From Gymnothorax reevesii (Eukaryota > Chordata > Actinopteri > Anguilliformes > Muraenidae): a stretch of 64,000 bases of DNA. The stretch spans positions 93,541,575 through 93,605,574 of the forward strand of contig CM056583.1 in assembly GCA_029721435.1 (NCBI GenBank), read 5' to 3'. The notes under the pieces were generated by a model that saw only the letters and a list, made by a program, of their open reading frames with translations, did no database searches and was not told where the DNA came from. Of this stretch, positions 12,123 to 24,076 are shown in pieces. Numbering within the stretch: position 1 is the first letter of the stretch; every line of letters starts with the position of its first letter. Made by a program: the position numbers and the translations under genes.

Positions 12123-14058
12123 TAGGCCTGTCACGATAACAAATTTTGCTGGACGATAAATTGTCCCAAAATTTATTGCGATAAACCATAATATTGTTGT
12201 TTCGGTACCATTTTTCAAATATAATGATAGTCTATAAAAATGCAAATTCACCCTTTTTGAAGATCAATGAGCTCCTAGGTTTTAGTGATTTTTAGTGCCC
12301 CAAGTATACTAAGAATTCAATAAAATAAATAAAAAAACAGAATTATTATCTAATGTATATTCAAGCCAACAAACACATGTAATCTTTCATTTCGAAGTCA
12401 AGTCAAAATTAGTCACAAGCTCCAAGCTTGTAAAGAATTTAATCTGCCAATATTGCACTCAGATGAAAGTCAAATAACATTCATTTAATATAGCCAATAT
12501 ATCAATAAAATCATTGACTTCACATTCAACTCCAAAATCATATCACAAAGTCACATGCTCATGGGATTTTATGAATTTAGACTACCCTGAATGTTCTGTG
12601 TTATAGCAAAAATGAAAAATTAGAACATAATCACAAGATACACACCACAAATAAATCTCTTTTTCTTTATCCAATCATCTGTAGAAACCATCTATGAGTT
12701 CTGTGAGTATTTTCAACTTCCAATTATTGACTAAAAACACAATCCTGATGGAACTCCTGGAAATATGCATTCCATATTACGCATTACAAATTAGCCTAGT
12801 GAATAAGCCAAATGACAATGGAAAACCATGTCACAAACCAGCCACATTCGGGCTATATTCGGTGTCCAGTGACGCTCCATTTACATGAAAAAACAATAGT
12901 GAAACTAAGAGGAAGGGCTGAAGCACCTTTAATATTATCGAACGTACCACTAACATTAACCTTTACGACGCCATAGAAAAGTTAGTGATATCGTTCGCTA
13001 ATATTGCTAAAGGTCATGGATTAGCTGGGCAGCTGATGAAATAACCATGATTTAGCTTTGGAGCTATACGCCCAGCTGCGTCTGCACTGATAACCCGTGC
13101 GTATGCTGGCCGCAGTAACCAATTAATTCAGCATCACCGAAGTGAAAATGTAGGGTGATAATGCTTCATATTAAACTGTTCGAAAGTGAGGTAGGAAAAT
13201 AAAGGTCCATCAGGTTTGTTGGTAACCTTACGTAATGTGAAGTTATGGTTTGACTGGCCATACTACCATTAATGGGAGCTGGCGAAGGTGCCTCAAAGAG
13301 CTAAGACGAGCCCCCGCTCGCACTCCTGGTGGATACTGATACACACTGAACCAACCACGCAACTTACCAACTTGTACAGCATCTGTCTTGACGAGTTACA
13401 TAAAGGGACGCAGCAGAGTTCAGCCGTCAACCACTGAACCACCACTGAAACTTAGGCTACAAGACTGCTTCATCCTCGCTCCACTAGCCGAATGGGCTAC
13501 ACAAAATACAGGTATACAATCTATTCATTATTATTACTATACTACAAGATATCTGTCCTCTCGAATATCCGCAATATCTAAGTCGTTCCTTTTCCGCAGT
13601 GTTAAAACTTTCCGCCGCAGCCCCTGACCAAACAGCATGACGTTTGACCGATGGGCCTTAGCTGGCTAATTTGAAAACGGAAGTTCTGTAGAATGCATCA
13701 TGCAAATCAGTGCAGTTCCAGAAATACTAAAAGTCGGAATGCTGCAGATATGAAATCGAATTTTCATGACTGAAAAATCAGTTTTATTTATTTATTTTTA
13801 TTTTGAAGATAAAAAAGCTGAATTCTGCGAATTGGCGGAAAAATCACTTCCCTGAGACGAAGAGTGAGTGACTGACGAGACGGTTCACTCCACGGAGTAA
13901 GGAACCGCGAGTAATCAGTCAAGATCAATGCACTGGAGTTAACTTTCTTGACATCCAGTGTCTTTGATAAATGAAAATTATCGACCCCAGAAAACTTATC
14001 GACCTAATTTTTTGTTATCGTTAGATTAATTGATTTATTGATTCTCGCGACAGGCCTA
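12123..14058. mobile_element. non-autonomous hAT-type element
   Basis: The left end is TAGGCCTGTCACGATAAC. The right end, read inverted, is TAGGCCTGTCGCGAGAAT. The flanks are near-identical 8-bp duplications, CCCTGGAG (12115-12122) and CCTTGGAG (14059-14066). An 8-bp target duplication with a TAGGCCTGTC-type end is typical of hAT elements. The interior (1,936 bp) is AT-rich and I find no transposase, so it was presumably moved by a related element. It starts 18 bases after the ulk1 donor at 12104. Confidence 0.8.
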
Positions 14059-14066
14059 CCTTGGAG

Positions 14067-15722
14067 GCTATCAGGAGGGCACTGCGGAGGTGGAGGTGCA
14101 GGGGTGAGTGTGGAGGTTATCACTAAGGCACTGCGGAGGTCGAGATGCAGGGGTTAGTGTGGAGGTTATCACTGGGGTACTGTGGAGGTCAAGGTGTAGG
14201 GGTGATTGTGGAGGTTATCACTGGGGCACTGCGTAGGTCGAGGTGCAGGGGTGAGTGTAGAGGTTATCACTGGGGTACTGTGGAGGTGAAGTGCAGGGTG
14301 AGTGTGGAGGTTATCACTGGGGTACTGCGGAGGTGGAGGTGAAGAGGGGAGTGTAGAGGTTATCACTGGGGTACTGCGGGGGTCGAGGTGCAGGGGTGAG
14401 TGTGGAGGTTATCACTAGGGCACTGCGAAGGTCGAGGTGCAGGGGTGAGTGTGGAGGTTATCTCTGGGGTTCTGCGGAGGTCGAGATGCAGGGGTGAGTG
14501 TGGAGGTTATCACTGGGGTACTGTGGAAGTCGAGGTGCAGGGGTGAGTGTGGAGGTTATCCCTGGGGCACTGCGAAGGTCAAGGTGCAGGGGTGAGTGTG
14601 GAGGTTATCACTAGGGCACTGCGAAGGTCGAGGTGCAGGGGTGAGTGTGGAGGTTATCACTGGGGTTCTGCGGAGGTCGAGATGCAGGGGTGAGTGTGGA
14701 GGTTATCACTGGGGTACTGCAGACGTGGAGATGCAGGGGTGAGTGTGGAGATTATGAATGGGGCACTGCGGAGGTCGAGGTGCAGGGGTGAGTGTGCAGG
14801 TTATCACTGGGGCACTGCGAAGGTCGACGTGCAGGGGTAAGTGTGGAGGTTATCAGTGGGGTACGGCGGAGGTCGAGGTGCAGGGGTGAGTGTGGAGGTT
14901 ATCACTGGGGTATTGCGGAAGTTGAGGTGCATGGCTGAGTGTGGAGGCTATCACTGGGGTACTGTGGAGGTCGAGGTGCAGGAGTGAGTGTTGAGGTAAT
15001 CACTGAGTACTGCGGAGGTCGATATGTAGGGTTGAGTGTAGAGGTTATCACTGGGGTACTGCGGAAGTCGAGGTGCAGGAGTGAGTGTTGACGTTATCAC
15101 TGGGGCACGGCGGAGGTTGAGATGCAGGGATGAGTGTGGAGGTTATCACTGGGGTACTGTGGAAGTCGAGGTGCAGGGTTGAGTGTGGAGGCTATCACTG
15201 GGGTATTGCGGAAGTTGAGGTGCATGGCTGAGTGTGGAGGCTATCACTGGGGTACTGTGGAGGTCGAGGTGCAGGGGTGAGTGTGGAGGTTATCACTGGG
15301 GTACGGCTGAGGTCGAGGTGCAGGGGTAAGTGTGGAGGTTATCACTGGGGCACTGCGGAGGTCGAGGTGCAGGAGTGAGTGTTGACGTTTTCACTGGGGT
15401 ATGGCGGAGGTCGAGGTGCAGGGGTGAGTGTGGAGGTTACCACTGGGGCACTGCGGAGGTCGAGATGCAGGGGTGAGTGTGGAGGTTATCACTGGGGCAC
15501 TGCGGAGGTCGAGGTGCAGGGGTGAGTGTAGAGGTTATCACTGGGGTATGGCGGAGGTCGAGGTGCAGGGGTGAGTGTGGAGGTTATCACTGGGGTACTG
15601 CAGAGGTCGAGGTGCAGGGGTGAATGTGGAGGTTATCACTGTGGCACTGTGGAGGTGGAGGTGCAGCGGAGAGTGTAGAGGTTATCACTTGGGCACTGCT
15701 GAGGTCGAGGTGCAGGGGTCAG
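14067..15722. repeat. ~49-bp minisatellite with donor-like sites
   Basis: About 33 units like GGTCGAGGTGCAGGGGTGAG followed by TGTGGAGGTTATCACTGGGG and CACTGCGGA. Units vary by substitutions and small indels. Nearly every unit holds GGG|GTGAGT or a close variant. The unit aligns with the sequence spanning the ulk1 exon end at 12104 once the hAT insertion is removed (GGAGGTCGCCATGCACGGTA onwards, resuming GCTATCAGGAGGGCACTGC). Confidence 0.93.
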
Positions 15723-16720
15723 GGTTTGACAAGTTTTGAAAAATTCACTGTCCCTATAGGGCCAGTGACTGGTTTTTCCCACGGGCCCAAATCAACTTTC
15801 CACTGGCCCAAATCTTAGATGATCCTTTTTTGTGGATTTTTAATGGCAGCAAGGAAATCTTTTAGTTTTTCAATAAAGAAAACCCTTTTATCCGTTGATT
15901 TTAAATAAATTGCCTCGACTAACATTCGTAGCTTATTGTTTATAAATTAAACTTATTAAAACATTCATATCATCACTGGCGCTCATTTTACTGAATTGAA
16001 TTTAGCAAACAGGTGATTAGCAGAGTTCCTTTCTCGGTCACACAAGTGCACTACGAATACCATGTTTAATAACCCCTGAGTACCACGCAGAGACCGTCCA
16101 AGGCAATGTGCCATTATTGTTCAAATGATAACACATTTTTTTGTCGCACTGGAGGCAGTGACGTGCCGTCAGAGGTCAGTTAAGATAGGCAGAATCCTCC
16201 CCATTGAACAAAAGATGGCTCTATTACTTTGCTTGATTAGCAATCTGAGGATTGATTAACTAATTTACAAGACTAAACGGCAGAATGTTTTGCCAGTTCC
16301 ATCCACGATATTATTGCTCAGTGCATCGAACTTAAAATGCTCACGAGACCACAACTTTGCGTTAGCTTCCTCGAAGCAAATATAAACAATGCCATTAACA
16401 AATATTCCAACCTTTCTTATGCCCTGTTCAAGGCGTGGTCAATATGTTTAGAATAATATTTCCCCCCTCATTCACATACTTTTTAATGCTATTTTAAAAA
16501 AATCGGGAGTTTATTTTCAGTCTTCTTTCATAATCTGATCAACAAAAGATCAAAGCAATATACGGAACTGCAGAGAGAGTTAAGATTTTTTTCTTATTAA
16601 TTATTAAGATTTACTTCCTTGCAGTCTCGAATCAAAGCATACAGGTAGATTAATCTTTTTTACGTTACCAACTGTAGGCGAGTAACCTATTGTCATCAGA
16701 TGCGTCCGTTTAAAACCATA
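15723..16720. other. intron sequence, nothing recognised
   Basis: AT-rich intron sequence after the minisatellite. Pieces such as GTGACGTGCCGTCAGAGG look like old interspersed repeat, but no ends or coding frame were found. Confidence 0.4.
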
Positions 16721-17820
16721 TCTCAAAAACGGTCTGATTAATTTTTTTTTTTTTAATTTGGGGATGTAATCACATCGGTCATCGAGTTAATGCCCGAGCA
16801 AAAATTTCTTTTATTGAATCATTCATTTAGACTTGGCGGCCATTTTTATGTCAAAATAGCCATTTTTGGCGCTTAGTTGCAATTTCCTCAAAAACTGTCT
16901 GATGAATTTTTTTTTTTAATCGCAGCAATGGAATCAGTATCATGACCTGCCGCAATGGTGTAAACGGCATTTTGATTGAATCGCTCCTTCATAGCGCCAC
17001 CTAGGCAACGTGTCTGGACTTCATCATTTTTCAGGGTGTTTTGTGCTATAACTCTCTTAATATAGCATTTAGAGCTTAGGTATGTATGAGGCATTTACAG
17101 GGAATCAGGCATGCCGAACATTGTGAGTCATTCACATCTGACTTTGGGCCACCAGGTCAAGGTCAAACGGCAAAAATGTGCTACAACTCTCTTTATATGA
17201 CATTTAGAGCTTAGATATGTATGTGGCACCTAAAGGGAATCATGTATGGCAAACCTTCTCTGTTGTTCGAATTTCGCCTTGACCCTCAAGGTGACGGTCA
17301 AATGGCAAAAATGAGTTTTAACAGCTTAATGTGGCTCCGATTGGGAATCATGTAAGCCAAACATTCTCTGCGAGTTGAATATGACATCGGGCGTCAAGAA
17401 CAAATGGCAAAAATTGCTATAACTTGCGGAATATGGCAGTTAGAGCTCAGGTATGTTTGGGGAATCTATAGGAAACCATGTGTGCTGAACATTCTTAGGC
17501 AGTCAGTCACATTTGATGTTGGGCCTCAAGGTCAAGGTTATATGAAAAAAATGCCCCAAATTTGTTTACTATTGTTTTAAGAGCTTAGGGATGTATTGGG
17601 CACTAATAGAAAGTCATGTGTGCTGGTTGTTTTTGACATATTGGATTTGACCTTGGGCAGCAAGGTCCAAGTAATGACAAAAATGACCTAAAAGTCCTTT
17701 AATGTTGGCCTTAGATCTTTGGTATGTATTGGATACTGATAACAAATCATGTTTGCTGATCAAACACACCATATTGGATTTGGCTTTGCTCTTCAAGGTC
17801 AAGGTCATGTGACAAAATCA
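16720..17820. repeat. diverged tandem repeat, units of ~100-140 bp
   Basis: Repeated motifs recur in the same order: TTAGAGCTTAGGTATGTATG, then GGGAATCATGT, then CTCAAGGTCAAGGTCA, then GGCAAAAATG. I count five to six diverged units from about 17037, with two related CTCAAAAAC(G/T)GTCTGAT stretches near 16726 and 16893. Similar GGCAAAAATG sequence reappears at 20228 beyond the Tc1 insertion. Confidence 0.65.
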
Positions 17821-17881
17821 TCTATTTATTTTCTCGTTTAATAATTAATAATGAAATTAATATGTATTAGGCACTAACCTA

Positions 17882-19890
17882 TACTCAGCAACAAAAGTTT
17901 CTGTGACACCAATATTGTTAATTATTTTTCATAACGCAATTATGAAATTGTCATACATGGTGATATCAGACTGAAACAGTACACGTAAACACAACATTGA
18001 AATGGAAATCATGAAAATGCGAGAAAATGACTTTGCACGTGTAATGTGAATATAGGCCACTAGATGGCAGTATTTACCTTTTTTTTTTGTTAAGCTCAGA
18101 CTGGAGTCATGTTTAGACATGTCCTGGACATGTCTGGGGCAAGTCTCAGAAAATTAAAAAAAAGAGGTCTAAATGTGGGTGGGGTCTGCAAAAGAGTATA
18201 TAAGGAAAAGAATTGAGACAGTAAAGTAGTAGGAGAAATTGCAAGAAGATGACCAGACCTGCCATTCTGTTCAAGACCTGTGACGTTTCTTTTGTGGATT
18301 TCTTTGCCTGTGTTTGAGCATTTTCATCATCCAGGACATCACCAAGCCACCCCCACGAAAAGGGATTGTAAATATTTATGTTTTGTACATAATTCAATCT
18401 TGGTCTTTAGGTTAGTTAGTTGTTATGGTGTTTGTGATTTAAATGTGTTTCAGTTGTTAAAACTGTGTCTGTCATCCCTTGCTGTTGCTGTTGCTGTTAT
18501 GTTATAAATGTAATAACAAATTGGGGCCATAACACACGTGAAAATGTGCGTAAATCATGCTTGTGGATGGCAATAAAAGAGGAGAATTTTTGGAATGTTC
18601 ACATTGTGCCTGATGAACGACGGAAGCATCACTTATCGAAAACGCAGCCATTTCGGATCAGGAACTCTACCCTCTAAATGCCAAGACTGTGTGAAAATGA
18701 TCGGTGGAGGGCCATTGGGATGATTGAATCCGGAACCTCGCAGAGGGAAGTTGCTCATCGCCTGAATGTCCACCGAAACACCATTTGGAACTTATGGCAG
18801 CGTCATCAGCAGACAAGACATGTCAGAGACCGTCCTCGCAGCGGCCGTCCACGAGTAACCACTCCCAGACAGGACAACTGGATTCGAACAACCCATCTCC
18901 GAAATCGATTCCAACCTGCAACCATAACTGCAAGAACGATACCTGGTTTGAGGCGACTGTCTGCACAGACAATCCGTCGCCGTCTCCGTCATTTTGGCAT
19001 TGTCCCACGTCGGCCAGCAAGACGTCCAATACTCACAGTACAACACCGACGACTGCGTCTACAGTGGGCACAACAACATCGACGGTGGATCCAACGTCAG
19101 TGGGATCTTGTACTCTTCACTGATGAATCAAGATTCATGCTTAACCGATGTGATGGTCGTTTACGTGTATACCGTCGACGTGGAGAACGTTATGCCAACA
19201 ATTGTGTTCAGGAATTTGATCGTTTTGGAGGTGGTAGTGTCATGATTTGGGGAGGGATCACGGCTAGAAACAGAACAGATTTGCTTGTTATTGATGGAAA
19301 TCTGACAGGTCAAAGATATCGCGATGAAGTGCTACGGCCATTGGTGGTACCGTTTTTGATGCAACATGGTCCCGGAATAACGCTGCAACATGATAACGCC
19401 AGACCACACGTTGCAAGGATTGTACAGCAGTATCTGATGCAACAACATGTCAATGTCCTGCCATGGCCAGCCAGATCCCCAGACATGTCCCCAATCGAGC
19501 ATCTTTGGGACGAGATGGATCGACGTTTGCGGCGGTTGGAGAACCCGCCAGCTACACTCCAGGAATTGCGACAACGTCTACGTCAGATTTGGAATGACAT
19601 CCCACAGCAATTTCTGGCACATCTGATTCGGTCCATGCGCCGGAGATGCGTTGCTTGCATCATGGCACGAGGAAGTCACACCCGGTATTGAAGTGTGAAG
19701 GTCACAATTGGTTAGACGTCAGACAAGTGCTTCATGACGCATGAAAATGACATTTTCCGTTTTGAGTGACGTTGGCACTGAAAAGTCAGTGTTTCTCCTG
19801 TTAAATAAACATATTGATTGCATTGAGATCTTTGCGTGTCATTTATAACATACACATAAATGGTGTCACAGAAACTTTTGTTGCTGAGTA
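17882..19890 (+). mobile_element. complete Tc1-like transposon
   Basis: A 2,009-bp element with 30-bp inverted ends that match perfectly (17882-17911 and 19861-19890, outer end TACTCAGCAACAAAAGTTTC). It is flanked by TA on both sides (17880-17881, 19891-19892), the target duplication of this family. It holds one open transposase gene. About 770 bp lies between the left end and the start codon, longer than in many Tc1 elements. Perfect ends and an unbroken frame suggest recent insertion in ulk1 intron sequence, in the same direction as the gene. Confidence 0.93.
18678..19691 (+). CDS. Tc1-family DD34E transposase, intact
   Basis: 337 residues, the normal Tc1 length. The N-terminal ~110 residues hold two helix-turn-helix units (TSQREVAHRLNVHRNTI near residues 20-36; a second near 70-110), with the GRPR linker between them. 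The catalytic triad is visible: Asp in FTDESRF, Asp in LQHDNARPH, and Glu in SPIEHLW with 34 residues after the second Asp, so DD34E. GGGSVMIWGG is the usual glycine-rich box. It cuts and pastes the element at TA sites. The ATG at 18678 gives a full N-terminus starting MPRLCENDRW. No breaks were seen. Confidence 0.95.
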   Translation: MPRLCENDRWRAIGMIESGTSQREVAHRLNVHRNTIWNLWQRHQQTRHVRDRPRSGRPRVTTPRQDNWIRTTHLRNRFQPATITARTIPGLRRLSAQTIRRRLRHFGIVPRRPARRPILTVQHRRLRLQWAQQHRRWIQRQWDLVLFTDESRFMLNRCDGRLRVYRRRGERYANNCVQEFDRFGGGSVMIWGGITARNRTDLLVIDGNLTGQRYRDEVLRPLVVPFLMQHGPGITLQHDNARPHVARIVQQYLMQQHVNVLPWPARSPDMSPIEHLWDEMDRRLRRLENPPATLQELRQRLRQIWNDIPQQFLAHLIRSMRRRCVACIMARGSHTRY

Positions 19891-19892
19891 TA

Positions 19893-20530
19893 TATATAAT
19901 TAAAATGTTTACGGGCATTGTAACTGCATGGTCGACCTGTTTTCACGATCAATTGCGGCAATAAAAACTGGTCAAAACCCATTTTTGTATGTACATTCCT
20001 AATACCATCATGGAATAGAAAGAATAATACTAATTAGACCCAATCGGTGGCAGTGTTGTGTAAAAAAAAAAAAATCATTGTCTGTAAGCAGGGCAAGAAT
20101 CAGAAGTGAATTATAAAAATGGCGCACTTCACAAATTGACGGCAGACGACAGCGAAAGTTCAGGTTAGAAAAAATATCTAATTGGATTTCATGATCTAGA
20201 CTTCTTATAGATTATTTTTTTGCTAAATGGCAAAAATGTTGCTGTCTGTCCCTCATGAAAAAGTGTGACTGCTCAGTCGAGTTGCCCGACAATGGTAACT
20301 AAAACCCCTTTCTCACTGAGCTGCGTTGGCCCGCGGAAGTGTGCGGATGAAACGGTACTCTTCTTTCTCAGAGAAGAATTGATTCGAAGAACCGTGAATT
20401 GATTCGCATTGGTATGGGACCATTTGCAATCACTGTCGAAATGTGAAAAAATTAAGCTGGTTAAATTTTTTCGCGGATGTCCGAGCTGGAGCTTTTTAAC
20501 ACCAATATTGTGTAGATAATGTGTTGCTTG
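19893..20530. other. intron between two transposons
   Basis: Unique or old repeat sequence. It includes a GGCAAAAATG-type piece at 20228 that continues the diverged tandem repeat left of the Tc1 element. No gene was seen. Confidence 0.45.
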
Positions 20531-23500
20531 TAGACTGGTCGGATTTCTGGAAATTGTGCAAAATAATAGAGTACATGGCATTTTTTGTTAAAAGTGGGCA
20601 AATAGTTGGTTTTACACAATTTGGGTGTGCTGAATCCATTTTTGCTGTTTGCCAAGCTCTATCGGGCCTCCTTGGGTCATAAACCGCAAAAACAAAATGG
20701 CCGCCTCAATCAGTTTTTCTATAGGAGTTATCTAATTAACAATAATTTACCTAGCCCTTTTGTGCCCTGATATGTATTGATTATGCTGAACTTTTTAATG
20801 TATGAACACCAGGTATGGTTTTTGATACAAAAAGAGTGTTTTATTTAGTTTGTTTTCATCATATACGACTACACTTGAGCCACATAAACATGCGAAAGAA
20901 AACAATCTGACAGAACTCCCAACACAAGATAAAAAGACTGTAATTAAATGATGATGAACATAAGTTTAACATGTATAAACTATTTGGCACTGAAAAATAC
21001 CTCTATGGCTAGCAGAAAACAACATACACTAGAACACCACTTAACATTAAACGTCATTTGTACCCGTTTAGCATTGCTATCCTATGGAAACTGGTCTTGT
21101 AATGGCACTTGAAAAATATATAATGTTTTGTAGAGAACAAGGTGCACTAGAACCATGACTAAATGTTGAATGTAAGTCCTGCCGATTTCAACATTGATAT
21201 CCTATGGAATGATGTCTTGTATCCTTTAATACTGATTTTACTCAGATTAAATCATACAACAAACATAGACATATATATGTTTCAAAATGACAAACTCGAG
21301 TCACCTCTTGCATTGAATGATCTTACATACAAGCTGAAAACAAAAAGATATGTGTGTATCATGAAAAAGAAATGCAGCTTACAGACTGTCTCTCTGTAGA
21401 ACATATGGAAAGGCAATAAACTTTATGAAAATTACATCTTACAGATCATTGTAGCAAGTGTCCTCAACACTTCTGCATTTGCAGGCTGCAGTGCATGCAA
21501 GGCGTGTCTTTCTACATTTGCACCGTGCAGTCCTGCAACTTGTTGTACAATCACAAGAAATCAGTTCCAGGCATGAGTCTGGTACAGCTGGCAGGGTCAT
21601 TAGGATTGGAACAAGTGCAGCATCTTCCATTTTCCAGCCCATTTGTTCAGGAAGGGGCAAAACTGGGTGCTGCTTGTGGGCTTGTCTCCAAACTGCTGCC
21701 TGATAGTGGGCTCTTTGAATGTGGAAGGTCAGTGCATCACTTGTTGGTGGAAGAGACTCTGGAGCACAGGACTTCACAAACAGAAGTGACCTTGCCTTGT
21801 TTGCAGAGCATTGGTTCTGTATACCATACATCTTGCAGACAAAGTGTTCTGCATCTCTTGTGGTCTCAGGAGTCAAGTCAAGTTTGCCAAGGTTTGCAAG
21901 AAGATCTGGGTGTTGTAAAAATACTTTCCAACTCGATTTTTTACTATGCCCAGCAATATATGAAGTAGTGTCACTTCCAGTGAGTGCATGAAATGCTGGC
22001 AGAGTTTCAAGCATGTCTTGGCTAAACTGCAAGTTTTCAACAACAGAATGGACAGGGATGTACTTTCTCTTCTTTGCTGTACCAGCCTTCAACCATAAAT
22101 TTGCACAGGGCATCTTGTGAAAGTTTGCTAGAAGGAGCACCAAAATGTCTGTGTCACGTGCAGCCACAACTATCATTGATGCTTTGCACTCTATGCAATG
22201 GATGATCACCCTTGTGTCGGCTTCTTCATGTTTGGCCTCCAGCTTTTCTGTGTCAATTGTTGGACTAGATGCTTCCACCATTTCCTCATTCCTAAATCCA
22301 CCCGCAACAACTATGATTTTGTTTTGTGGTGCACCAAGGATCAGTTGTTGTTTTCTGGATGTGCTAGAAAATTGTCCCATCTGGATGGTAAGGGCACTTC
22401 TCTACCTTCGATTGGTCTCCTGATGGGCCTTGATCCTTGGCTATGTTTATTCCTTGTTGCAGATTTGATGGACACCTCATAGTATCTATCAAACAACACA
22501 TCAATCCTGTTGAAAGATGTCCCACTCTGCAGGACACTTGCAACAAATGTGTCTGCCAAATCACCAAAGGTGGATGCTCCTTGTGGCTTTCCAATGGCAA
22601 TTACTAATGCTTGACCATCAATGATGAGAGTTGCATCATCAGGGATGTTCTCTGTGTGTAAAGTAGGAGGGCAGGGCACATTTGCAACCAGCAACTGTGA
22701 TAAGATTGCCTTAGATCCAGTGCGAAGGTTTCCATTCATTTCTGCCAGTGCTGAAGGTACAGGCAACAGCTCATGGCAGAGAATGTCATCAAGGTTCACA
22801 TGTCTACCAGCTTCATATGCTGTGATGAGCCGCTGAAGAACTTTCCTGTCTGCCTTAATAGCTCTCTCCTTTGAGGGCCCACTCTTCTGTGTTCGGATCT
22901 CAAACAGTGATGCAAATGTGAGAGGCTTGTTTTTAGGCAAGGGGTCCCGAAACGTAATTGTTCTCTGCTCTTGTGGCAGGAGTCTTTCTCTAACAAAGCT
23001 TTCCAGCTGCTTTTGTCCCTTTTCCTTTGCTGACAATAGATCGCATTCTATCTCATTAGAAGCAAGATCTTTGGTAGCAATGTTCTGCAGGTAGTCTGGT
23101 GCCTCTTGTGAGAATATGTTGAGGGCAACAAAAGTTGTGAAGAGCTTGTCTTCATCAGCACTGTCCTGCCTTTGTTGAATTCATTTTTTTTAGACTAAGA
23201 ATATTTGTTTATATATGAACAAGTTTTCGGCTTTCAAGAGGGTCGGATCGACAGTCAAATCGACAGTCAGATCAACAGATGGAAATAAATATTGAAAAAC
23301 ATTATTTTAGAAAGTAACTCACAACACCGCAAGACTAAATGCATAACATGCAAGTCATAATGAAGCCAATTATAGACATGATTCAAATGCAGAATGTCTC
23401 AAACCTACATAATAATGTATTTTGCGGACAAATTTTAATTATGCATTTTCTGGCTTTAATAGCCAAGGTACAGTTTGGCAAACAGCAAAAATGGATTCAG

Positions 23501-23586
23501 CCCAAATTATGTAAAAACAACCATTTGCCCACTTTTAACAAAAAATGCCATATGAAGTTAGAATTCTCCAAAACCCGACTAGTCTA
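20531..23586 (-). mobile_element. inverted-repeat-bounded element with nuclease-like ORF
   Basis: About 125 bp at 20531-20655 is repeated in inverted form at 23475-23586; both contain GTTAAAAGTGGGCAAAT and GAATCCATTTTTGCTGTTTG. Between them is a broken gene on the - strand. The layout is that of a ~3-kb DNA transposon copy. The exact outer ends and target duplication were not resolved. The ORF type, a nuclease-like region plus a cysteine cluster, recalls the Academ superfamily, whose proteins are described as carrying an XPG-type nuclease and cysteine clusters; this assignment is from memory. Confidence 0.55.
21439..23185 (-). pseudogene. PIN/XPG-like and CXC-domain protein, frameshifted
   Basis: Two overlapping frames (23036-22341 and 22380-21439) read as one protein. 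The first stays open upstream to about 23185 (SADEDKLFTTF...) with no clear start. The order is: a region with LIIDGQALVIAIGKP, TFGDLADTF, IDVLFDRYYEVSIKSATR; then HEEADTRVIIH, ARDTDILVLLL and ALTGSDTTS; then a C-terminal cysteine cluster (CDCTTSCRTARCKCRK, CTAACKC) like CXC/tesmin motifs. Conserved acidic residues in IIDG, DRY and EADTR suggest a metal-dependent PIN/FEN-type nuclease fold. The frameshift lies near 22345-22380. The family recurs in fish and invertebrate genomes; its function is not established to my knowledge. Confidence 0.6.
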
Positions 23587-23751
23587 TTGCGCAAGAATTC
23601 GTGTTGGTTTGCTGTTGAATCTGCGGACTGATGCGAGTTACTTTTCTCCTGTTGGAGTTGTAACTGCTGGCAACCTTCAGGGCCCTTGGCACTGTAGTTT
23701 CACTATCCCCTGTTAATCATTACAGGCTTAATTGACTAGAAAAAAGTTAAA

Positions 23752-24045
23752 TACACTCAACAAAAATATAAGCGCAACACTTTTGTTTTTGCTCCCATTT
23801 GTCATGAGATGGACTCAAAGATCTAAAATTCATTCCAGATGCACAATATTACCATTTCTCTCAAACATTTTTCACAAATCTATCTAAATGTGTGATAGTG
23901 AGCACTTTTGCTTTGCTGAGACAATCCATCCCACCTCACAGGTGTGCCACATCAAGATGCTCATCAGACACCATCATTAGTGCGCAGGTGTACCTTAGAC
24001 TGTCCACAATAAAAGGCCACCCTGAAATGTGCAATTTACTGCCTG
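23752..24045 (+). mobile_element. 5' fragment of a Tc1-like transposon
   Basis: It begins TACACTCAACAAAAATATAA and includes GCTCCCATTTGTCATGAG and CACCTCACAGGTGTG, the start of a widespread fish Tc1-like family. It stops before any transposase sequence and is followed by the 44-bp minisatellite. About 290 bp of the 5' end remains. Confidence 0.85.
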
Positions 24046-24076
24046 AAAACTAAGGCACAAGTGATGGCAAGGTACT

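Noticed and set aside
18785..19574. Several open frames overlapping the Tc1 transposase
   Set aside because: They are shadows of the transposase in other frames and on the opposite strand.
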